Assembly: GCA_021204375.1 (NCBI GenBank)
Contig: JAJPZL010000145.1
Location: 1-14,325 of the forward strand
DNA from: Bacteroides sp.
GTDB taxonomy: Bacteria; Bacteroidota; Bacteroidia; Bacteroidales; Bacteroidaceae
Direction of reading: 5' to 3'
DNA length: 14,325 nucleotides
Positions within the stretch are counted from its first letter, which is position 1. Every line of letters begins with the position of its first letter. This document shows, piece after piece, positions 7,950 through 14,325 of this stretch. A program made the position numbers and the translations under genes. A model generated the notes under the pieces. It saw only the letters and a list, made by a program, of their open reading frames with translations, was not told the DNA's origin and did no database searches.

Positions 7950-7957
7950 TATCTTTG
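7950..7957 (+). promoter_or_regulatory. Candidate -7 box for the GNAT pseudogene
   Basis: TATCTTTG matches TAnnTTTG and stands 19 bases before the ATG at 7977, implying a short leader and supporting that ATG over the upstream in-frame TTG at 7851. No clear -33 element is visible. Confidence 0.4.
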
Positions 7958-7976
7958 GTCATCTTATTTCAAACAT

Positions 7977-8507
7977 ATGGAATGTCTTAAACTGGAGTTT
8001 CCCGGACCGGAGCATAAACAGAAGGCAATAGACTATATAGAAGAACATTTTGCTCATCAGGAGTATGACCTTCACGGTGCCGCCCTGATGGAAAAGATGA
8101 ATAATTATGAAGCGTGGCTGCACCAGATTCACAAAAACAGAGATCCGGTCACTGTTCCACAGGGTTGGGTTGTTTCTTCTACTTTTTTTGCAGTCCGACA
8201 AAGGGACCAGGCAATTGTAGGAGTAGTAAATATCCGGCATTCCCTGAATGAATTTTTGCGTAATTACGGAGGACACATTGGCTATGGCGTACGTCCTCTG
8301 GAACGTAATAAAGGATATGCCACTGAAATACTGCGCCAGGCACTGGACTATTGTAAAATCATTGGATTGAACCAGGTGATGCTGGCCTGCTATAAAGAAA
8401 ATGAAGCATCCAGGCGTACTATTCTTAAAGGAGGAGGTATGTAGGAACGTGAGTTTATCTATACGGATGGTAAAACGGTAGAAGTTTACCGGATAGAGAA
8501 CAGATAA
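7977..8507 (+). pseudogene. GNAT family N-acetyltransferase with in-frame TAG near the C-terminus
   Basis: The gene encodes a GNAT acetyltransferase that would transfer acetyl from acetyl-CoA to an unknown acceptor. Residues 101-125 hold the acetyl-CoA-binding motif, IGYGVRPLERNKGYATEIL, with the RNKGYA form of (Q/R)xxGx(G/A). ENEASRR at 141-147 is typical of motif B. Codon 156 is TAG (8442-8444), after KGGGM. The frame then continues as EREFIYTDGKTVEVYRIENR to a TAA at 8505-8507. This tail matches the usual ending of this subfamily, where a Leu normally precedes EREF, so the stop appears to be a recent nonsense change. The truncated 155-residue product lacks the last beta strands and may be unstable. 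The ATG at 7977 is chosen because a -7 box lies just upstream. Confidence 0.72.
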
Positions 8508-8519
8508 TTATTGGAATGG

Positions 8520-9095
8520 ATGAAGAGACCCTATAGAAGAAAAGTAGCTGCCTGTGAGCTTTATTACCCTACTTCTTGTAAGGAGGTTATACTGGAAACA
8601 GACCGTTTACGGATCCTGGCCCTTTTTCCCGAGCGGTTTTCCCTTCTGTGTGAGGACTATCTGCGTTTCGAAGAAGTTATGGGGCTTCACCCTTCCGGGT
8701 ATCCGGTGTTCTGGACGGAAGATATCAGGCAGGTGATGAGTCAACTGTGTGAACAGGCCCGGGAACACTCTGATAACTACTATTGGTATACCAACTGGCT
8801 GATCGTGCTCAAAGAAGAAAATAGAGTGATTGGAAGTGCCTGCTTCAAAGGAGAACCGGACGAACAGGGAGAAGTAGAGATCGGCTATGGGATGTACTCC
8901 GGTTATCAGAACCGGGGATATATGACTGAAGCCGTTGCGGTCCTCTGTCAATGGGCCCTTGCCAGGGAGCAGGTAACCGCTGTATTGGCTGCAATCGATC
9001 CGGAGAATGTTCCCTCCTGTAAAGTGTTGGAGAAAAGCGGATTTACTCGGTACCAGGGGCCCGGTGATCTCCTGTTCTGGTGGAGATATCAATGA
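8520..9095 (+). CDS. GNAT family N-acetyltransferase (RimJ/RimL-like)
   Basis: A 191-residue acetyltransferase, apparently intact. The domain begins at LETDRLRI (25-32), a common start of RimJ/RimL-like enzymes. The acetyl-CoA-binding motif is EIGYGMYSGYQNRGYMTEA (120-138), with QNRGYM at 130-135. VPSCKVLEKSGF at 164-175 is the typical C-terminal motif. The substrate cannot be predicted. The first ATG at 8520 is used, 12 bases after the end of the preceding GNAT pseudogene frame, so cotranscription is likely. About 24 residues precede LETDRL, more than most homologues have. An AAGGAGG at 8580-8586 followed by an ATA codon at 8589 may mark a lost shorter start. It converges on the ABC gene with a 12-base gap. 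Confidence 0.82.
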   Translation: MKRPYRRKVAACELYYPTSCKEVILETDRLRILALFPERFSLLCEDYLRFEEVMGLHPSGYPVFWTEDIRQVMSQLCEQAREHSDNYYWYTNWLIVLKEENRVIGSACFKGEPDEQGEVEIGYGMYSGYQNRGYMTEAVAVLCQWALAREQVTAVLAAIDPENVPSCKVLEKSGFTRYQGPGDLLFWWRYQ

Positions 9096-9107
9096 TCTCT
9101 TCTCGCT

Positions 9108-10874
9108 TTACCCAAACTGCTCCTGATACAGGGAGTAATATTTTCCTTTCAGCTCCAGCAACTCCTGGTGGGTGCCCTGTTCAATGACACGACCATACTC
9201 CAATACCACGATCTGGTCGGCATTCATAATGGTAGAGAGCCGGTGAGCGATCACAAAGCTGGTACGTCCTTCCATCAGTCTGTCCAACCCTTTTTGTATA
9301 AGCAGCTCACTGCGGGTATCAATGTTACTGGTCGCCTCGTCCAGCAACAGGATGGTCGGGTCTGCTATAGCGGCGCGGACAATGTTCAGCAACTGCCGTT
9401 GTCCCTGGCTCAGGTTCTCCCCGTCATTCTCCAGCATCGTATCGTATCCGTTCTTCAAACGCCGGATAAAAGAGTGGGCAGCGGTTAATTTGGCAGCCGC
9501 TATCACCTCTTCATCGGTTGCTTCCAGCCGACCGAAACGAATGTTCTCCCGTACGGTTCCGGTGAACAGGTGGGTATCCTGTAGTACAATGGCCATCATT
9601 TCACGGAGGTTTTTCCTTTTGATCTGGTAGAGCGAATGGTGACAGATGGTAATATCCCCCGATTCGATATCGTAAAAACGGGGGAGCATGTTCAGGATCG
9701 TTGTTTTTCCAGCTCTCGTGGTGCCTACTAGCGCAATTTTCTTTCCGGCAGGAATGGAGAGGTTAATATCTTTCAATATCTGCTTACCCGGTTCGTAGCT
9801 GAAGTATACATGCTTCATGGAGACTTCTCCCTCCATGCAATTAAGCGCTACCGCATCTGGTGCATCGGCCGGTTCCGGCTCTTCGTCCATTAACTGGAAA
9901 ATACGTTCGGCACCGGCCAGGGCAGCCTGAAGGGTGTTATAGATACCTGCCAGCTCGTTGATCGGGCGTCCGAACTGACGGGAGTATTGCAGGAAAGTAG
10001 CCAGGCCACCGATATCGAATCCCCGGTAAAGGGCCAGTAAACCGCCTGCTATGGTAATAAAAACATAGGTCAGTGTATTGAGGTTCTGCATAACCGGCAT
10101 CATCATACCGGAATAGAACTGTGCTTTCAGGGATTTATACCGCAGGTCCAGGTTCCGTATTTCGAAATCTTCCTCTATCTTCTGCTCCCTGCCGAATATC
10201 TTGATCACTTTCTGGCCGCTGATCATCTCTTCTACATACCTATTCAGCTCACCGATAGACTCCTGTTGCGCCCGGAAGTAGCGGCTGTTCTTTTTGACGA
10301 TCCGCCGGGCCGTCAGCATCATCAGCGGAACCGTGATCAGTGCTACCAGGGTAAGGATAGGACTGATAAAGATCATCAGGCAGAAGATCCCTACCAGTGT
10401 CAGGGCACTGGTAAAGAGGTCGGAAAGCGAATCGGTCAATGCTTCGCTGATACGATCTACATCGTTGGTGTACCGGCTCATCGTATCTCCGTAAGGATGC
10501 TGGTCGAAACAACTGATAGGAAGAGCTTCCATTTTGGTAAAGAGGTCCGTACGCATGCGGTGAACCGTGCGCTAGGCAATCCGGTTGAGCAGGATGGAAC
10601 GGATAAATACAGCCACTACTCCTCCGAGATAGATCACTCCCAGGATGGTCAGGATACTGACCAGGCCAGGTATATCTCCCGGTATAATATAGTCGTTGAT
10701 GATCGGACGTAACATATAGGAGCCTGCCAGGTCTGCACTGATGCTGATAAGGATCATCACAAAGATGACCACCAGCAGGGGGCGATCGCCGGCCAGGTAG
10801 GAGATCAGTCTGCCCAGTGTCTTTTGAGTCTCTCTGGGTTTTACGGATTTATCAGAAGTTTCAGATCGTTTCAT
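9108..10874 (-). pseudogene. ABC transporter half-transporter (permease-ATPase), interrupted by in-frame TAG
   Basis: Full frame 588 codons: an exporter of the MdlB/LmrA type with an N-terminal six-helix membrane domain (about 22-310) and a C-terminal ATPase domain (about 350-588). Codon 101 is TAG (10572-10574) between LLNRIA and RTVHRMRTDLF, where related proteins carry Gln, so CAG to TAG fits. The frame is open on both sides. The Walker A motif reads GTTRAGKTT (384-392), with Arg387 replacing a conserved Gly. Q-loop, signature LSQGQ (488-492), Walker B LLLDE and the H-loop IAHR are intact. The ATG at 10874 is 7 bases behind the end of the partner gene, an operon arrangement of a heterodimeric exporter. 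The substrate is unknown. Restart at the internal ATG (10556) would lack the first helices. Confidence 0.82.
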
Positions 10875-10881
10875 CACCGGT

Positions 10882-12609
10882 TTATTGTAAGGTTAATTGT
10901 TGGGAAGAGTAGATCTCCCGGTAAATTTCCGAACGCTCCATCAGCCGCTCCGGTATATCAAAACCGACGATCTCTCCATCATCGAGGATCATAACCCGGT
11001 CGGCAGATTGCATGGTATTGATCCGTTGGGTGATGATAAAGAGGGTGGTATTATCCAGGATCCGGTTCAGGTTGGTACGGATGCGGAGTTCGGTATCGGT
11101 ATCCACTGCACTGGTACTATTGTCTAAGATCAATACTTTCGGTTTCCGGATCAGCGCCCGAGCAATACAGAGACGCTGCTTCTGACCACCGGACACATTG
11201 GAGCCTCCCCGTTACAGCATCGTGTTATAACCGTCCGGAAGTGCCAGGATAAAGTCATGGGCATCGGCCGCTTTAGCGGCTTCTATCACCTCTTCCATCG
11301 TGGCATCTTCTTTTCCCAAGCGTATATTCTCTATGACCGTTCCGGAGAAGAGCACATTCTTTTGAAGTACCATCTCTACTCCGTGGTGCAGTTCATCCAG
11401 GTTATAATCTTTGATCTCCACTCCGTCTATGGTTATCTGTTCTGCAGATATATCGTATAAACGGGGGATCAGCTGTACCATAGAGGTTTTGGCCGATCCG
11501 GTAGCCCCTACTACGGCAATCTTTTCTCCCGGCCTGGTATGGAAAGTAATATCTTTCAGCACATCTTCCTCTCCGCCGTGATACCGGAAATAGACATGGT
11601 CAAACACTATTTCTCCCCGGCTCACTTCGTATTTATTAAGTAAACCTTCCGGCGTATTGGTCAGTGAAGGCTCCTGGTTCAATACCTCCAGGATCCGTTC
11701 GGAGGAGGCCGAAGCCCGGGCAATGGTCATAATGATCATGAAGAGCATCATCAGCGACATAAGTACCTGTGCCAGGTAGTTTACCACGGAGATCAGTTCT
11801 CCCACCTGCAGGTCGTTCCCGATCACTTTCCGTCCCCCCAGCCAGAGTACGGCCAGGATGGAGAAGTTCATCATTAACTGAAGGACCGGGAAGGCACTGA
11901 TCACTATGTTGGAAGCCTGGGTGACCAGATCCCTTAACTCTTCGCTGCTCTTTTCGAATTTCCGGGTCTCAAAATCTTCCCGTACAAATGACTTTACCAC
12001 ACGGATATTGATGAGGTTTTCCCGCATCACTTCATTGAGCTGGTCCAGCTTTTGTTGTACTTTGATAAAATAAGGGAGTCCGCTTCTTAAAATAAAATAG
12101 AGGCTTACCGCCAGTACCGGGATGGAGATGGCCAGTATCTGTACCAGCTCCGAGTTGATCCGGATCACAAAGAAGAGAGTTAGGATCAGCATCAGGTGAG
12201 CCTGTAACATCATTCTGAGCCCCATCATGATCACCTGTTGTATTTTGGTAATATCGTTGGTAAGCCGTGTGACCAGCGAGGCTGAACTAAATTGGTCGAT
12301 CTCCGTAAAAGAGAGCTCCTGGATCTTACTGAATAGGAATTTCCTAAGATCGGTACCGAAACCGATGGAGGTATAGGAGGATATATATACATTAAGAATA
12401 CTCACGGCAAGCCCCACTATGGAGATCAATACCATATATATCCCTACACGGGTTATGACAGGGAGGTTCCCCTGCATCACTCCTTCGTCTACAATACGGG
12501 TCATGAACATGGGTTGGGCGGTTTCGCAGAGTACGGTGATCAATACCAACAGGGGGATGATAATTAGGCTTACTTTATAATTCTTAATGATCTGCCAATA
12601 TTTCTTCAT
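10882..12609 (-). pseudogene. ABC transporter half-transporter (permease-ATPase), interrupted by in-frame TAA
   Basis: Full frame 575 codons: an MdlA/YheI-like exporter subunit with a membrane domain (about 1-310) and an ATPase domain (about 332-575). Codon 466 is TAA (11212-11214), just before RGGSNVSGGQKQR, so the product would lose the ABC signature, Walker B and switch region and could not hydrolyse ATP normally. A GAA or CAA codon is the likely ancestor. Walker A reads GATGSAKTS (368-376), with Ala373 for the third conserved Gly. After Walker B Asp496 comes Asn497 where a carboxylate is expected. The VSGGQ signature itself and the QRI switch-type sequence (in place of His) look normal for this subunit class. 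It precedes the second ABC gene by 7 bases and the two probably formed one exporter. Confidence 0.82.
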
Positions 12610-12624
12610 GGATATGGAAGCTAT

Positions 12625-12656
12625 AAAAAATTACCGGTTTTCCGGCTTTTTTCTAT
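12625..12656. other. Terminator-like hairpin immediately upstream of the ABC operon start
   Basis: CCGG (12634-12637), TTTT, CCGG (12642-12645) forms a short GC stem flanked by A6 on one side and T6 on the other. Read on either strand it resembles a GC hairpin followed by a T run. On the minus strand the T run ends about 15 bases before the ATG at 12609. It could stop read-through from the upstream propeller gene or act as a leader attenuator. Confidence 0.45.
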
Positions 12657-12794
12657 AACAACTATCCGGGAAGTTTGTTTTTTAAGGCAACGTTATAAGT
12701 CGGGTGGTTCCGGATAAATGGTGAATGTTGAAGACCCAAGAATGAATGAGTGAAACCTCCAATTTTAGGGGTCAGGCCGATTTTATATATAGAT

Positions 12795-12816
12795 TAAAAA
12801 AGAACCGGGAGATTCT
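12795..12816 (-). terminator. Rho-independent terminator of the beta-propeller gene
   Basis: On the minus strand AGAATC, loop TCCC, GGTTCT (plus-strand 12801-12816) gives a 6-bp stem with one G-U pair, followed by a run of six T. It lies 16 bases beyond the TAG stop of the propeller gene, in the right place and orientation for a transcription terminator. The 222-base gap to the ABC gene (12610-12831) shows no gene and no clear minus-strand -7 box. Confidence 0.6.
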
Positions 12817-12831
12817 ATATTTTCATTAACT

Positions 12832-13994
12832 CTATTTCACCTGATAAAATCCGATGACCGGATTATCCGAATCACTATTATATTGCTCAAAGGCTTTGAG
12901 ATAAGTTCCGGGATAGGTATTTAACATATACTCTATACGGGCTGGTCCAAGGACACTATAAAATTGTCCCTTATATACTCCGTTGATTATGCTCGCTACC
13001 GGAACATCCTCTGTTGGTGCATCTTGTAATACTTTGACACAACATATTTGTTCATCTTTTACCAGATCGTATAAAGCTGTCATAATAAATCCGCTTTTAT
13101 TAAAACAAAAATGTAAAAGACCCTCACATTCATATACATTAGAGATACCCAATGTAAAATCAGATCTTATCAATTCTATCTCATCCATTTTTTGTTCAAT
13201 TTTAGAAAAAGGGAGCGGATTGGGTAATTCGATCTTATAACGAGCCCGGATCGTATCTTTTCCTAATTGATAGACTACGTTATCGAAATTTCTACAGTAA
13301 TAGAGCTGGGTATCGTTATCATAAAATGTCCGGTAGGATGGACTGAAAATATAAGTTGCTTCCACTTTATTGTGGGGAAAATATCTTTTATCCATTTTTA
13401 ATCCGTTTGCTGATACTAATAAAGAGTAGTGCAGTAAACTATCATTCGGATAGTTAGTATGATAACGGTTATTATAAAAAACACATGGTCGGAAAAAGCC
13501 ATTTCCGTAGGATTCGGTTTTCTGAATCCGGAGCTTCTCAGGTATTTGCCGTTTTCCATAGAAAAGTACAGTAACGATACTCTCAGGTTATCATACACGA
13601 CTATTTCTGATCGGTCCGGATTGAGGGCAAAAGCATTAATTCCGGAATATTCGCCGAGACCATTTCTTTTAGAATCGATCTGAAAAACAATGTTTCCCTG
13701 CATATCATAACAAATAATGCGATTCATTCTATCCCAGATATAGATCCGGTCGTTTTGTATATGAATATCTTTGATCTCTGCCAGTAAAGGTTCAGAAGCA
13801 AGTTTTACATACGAGGTGGCATATAGATAATCATCCAGGTGATGAAAATAATCCTCTTTCTCTATTTGAACCGGAATAGTCCGTAAATTATCGGTGATAA
13901 TAAAAGGAGATTGCATAGAGTAATCACCTCTTTTGTCAGAAGTGTTACAGGATATAAATATGACTAGGATGAAAATAGTTAAATACTTAGGCAT
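12832..13994 (-). pseudogene. 6-bladed beta-propeller lipoprotein (BF4221-like), frameshifted
   Basis: A predicted surface or periplasmic lipoprotein of the Bacteroidales 6-bladed beta-propeller family, whose function is unknown. The N-terminus has a short hydrophobic signal and Cys16 in FISCNTS, a plausible lipobox. The following segments (EIKDIHIQNDRIYIWD, LGEYSGINAFALNPD) match typical blades. The first frame runs to FSDHVFF and then shifts at a run of six T (minus strand; A6 at 13476-13481) into a nonsense tail ending near 13416. Adding one T restores a continuous 387-residue frame, VFFYNNRYHTNYPNDSLLHYS and onward to IGFYQVK, with a TAG at 12832-12834. The length fits the family. It may be real decay or a homopolymer sequencing error. 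The gene follows the NVEALA gene, a frequent partner. Base composition is AT-richer than the core genes. Confidence 0.75.
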
Positions 13995-14012
13995 ACTTTT
14001 CTATTTATTTAT

Positions 14013-14040
14013 TGAGCTGAAAAATTCTTTTTTCAGCTCA
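14013..14040. terminator. Perfect 12-bp hairpin between the NVEALA and propeller genes
   Basis: TGAGCTGAAAAA (14013-14024), loop TTCT, TTTTTCAGCTCA (14029-14040) is a perfect 12-bp inverted repeat. It stands 17 bases after the NVEALA stop and 18 bases before the propeller ATG, both on the minus strand. The A/T half of the stem supplies a U-rich side but no separate T run follows. It may be a partial terminator or processing site that lowers propeller expression relative to NVEALA. Confidence 0.6.
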
Positions 14041-14057
14041 GCGTATAGTGTGAATTT

Positions 14058-14325
14058 TCAATAAAAAAACCTCTTCGCAATTAACAGCAGTGCAGGAATA
14101 GGGAACTGCACAAAAACACATTGTCTTTCTACACTTGCTGTAAACCAACTATTTCCCAGATCCAGTCTACAACTAACAGTTTGTGGTTGAGTCCAGCTTT
14201 TGTTATCCCCATCATTTTCTGAAGAGGCTAAAGCTTCAACAGATGCTAAACTAATATTACCTGAAATGTTGTTCGGTACTTTTAACATTCCCATAGAGGT
14301 TAATAAAATTATACCTACACTAATC
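14058..14325 (-). CDS. NVEALA family protein (partial at window edge, possibly frameshifted)
   Basis: A small exported protein of unknown function; its 5' end lies beyond the window. The visible frame begins within a hydrophobic signal (ISVGIILLTSMGM) and continues into NISLASVEALASSEND, where LASVEALA is the family's NVEALA motif. The mature part has cysteines in VSCRLD and ERQCVF. As read, it ends in the hydrophobic tail FPIPALLLIAKRFFY, which is atypical for these Cys-rich proteins. Adding one T to the T5 run (A5 at plus-strand 14112-14116) changes the end to QCVFCAVPYSCTAVNCEE and on to a TGA at 14038-14040, giving three more cysteines. I therefore suspect a frameshift, but the family ending cannot be checked here. 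The gene probably is transcribed with the propeller lipoprotein downstream. Confidence 0.6.
   Translation of the reverse strand, partial: ISVGIILLTSMGMLKVPNNISGNISLASVEALASSENDGDNKSWTQPQTVSCRLDLGNSWFTASVERQCVFVQFPIPALLLIAKRFFY

Larger units (their letters stand above)
7652..7976. other. Repeat-rich divergent intergenic region between parA and the GNAT pseudogene
   Basis: This 325-base AT-rich gap has no supported gene; an open frame from a TTG at 7851 is only an upstream extension of the acetyltransferase. It contains a 20-bp tandem repeat, a 10-bp-arm hairpin, an inverted repeat CGGTAA (7703-7708) / TTACCG (7720-7725), three TTAT(T/C)AACA 9-mers resembling DnaA boxes, and one -7-like box on each strand. 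It probably carries the parA operon promoter and leader. A replication-origin or regulator-binding role is possible but unproven. Confidence 0.7.

Noticed and set aside
7851..7976. N-terminal extension of the GNAT pseudogene from a TTG at 7851
   Set aside because: A -7 box at 7950-7957 lies inside this stretch, and the extension shows no GNAT similarity.
5984..7976. A parS site next to parAB
   Set aside because: I looked for TGTTTCACGTGAAACA-like palindromes around parAB and elsewhere in the window and found none; partial matches such as GTTTCACTGTTAC near 3869 lack the palindrome.
8442..11214. Stop-codon reassignment or programmed recoding of TAG/TAA in the accessory genes
   Set aside because: The in-frame stops replace different expected residues (Leu, Gln, Glu/Gln), while rel and the propeller gene end normally in TAG and several genes end in TAA. 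A frameshift and changed Walker A residues nearby fit decay or errors better.
13476..13481. Programmed -1 ribosomal frameshift in the propeller gene
   Set aside because: The frame at the T run (GTG TTT TTT ATA) does not give a canonical X XXY YYZ slippery heptamer in register, and no stimulatory structure is evident downstream.

Overview
The window looks like chromosome from a Bacteroidales bacterium (Bacteroides/Parabacteroides-type). The evidence is the gene families (NVEALA protein, BF4221-type 6-bladed beta-propeller lipoprotein, DUF5683, a bifunctional Rel) and promoters with the Bacteroidetes -7 box TAnnTTTG. No RNA gene, CRISPR array, insertion sequence or phage gene is visible.

Left part (1-7651) is intact core genome. 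A short plus-strand operon encodes an M23 murein endopeptidase-like membrane protein (90-1058) and a MerR-type regulator (1068-1442). It meets, tail to tail and overlapping by 4 bases, the minus-strand rel gene (1439-3697), which has its own well-formed promoter. To the right of rel lies a tightly packed minus-strand operon read parA, parB, DUF5683 membrane protein, MltD-like lytic transglycosylase (7651 down to 3799). This groups chromosome segregation, cell-wall hydrolysis and stringent-response genes. The 325-base gap in front of parA holds a 20-bp tandem repeat, a hairpin and three DnaA-box-like 9-mers.

Right part (7977-14325) is accessory and visibly damaged. It holds an acetyltransferase pseudogene (in-frame TAG), an apparently intact second acetyltransferase, and two adjacent ABC-transporter half-genes on the minus strand, each broken by one in-frame stop. 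Each ABC gene also has a changed glycine in its Walker A motif. Beyond them are a beta-propeller lipoprotein gene with a one-base frameshift in a T run and a truncated-by-window NVEALA gene that may carry the same kind of frameshift. The ABC pair probably formed one heterodimeric exporter, so joint decay makes sense. Poor base quality in this half is the main competing explanation.

I do not see a convincing new biological system. The most notable points are the concentrated gene decay beginning just past parA, the repeat-rich parA upstream region, and the possible Cys-rich alternative reading of the NVEALA protein.
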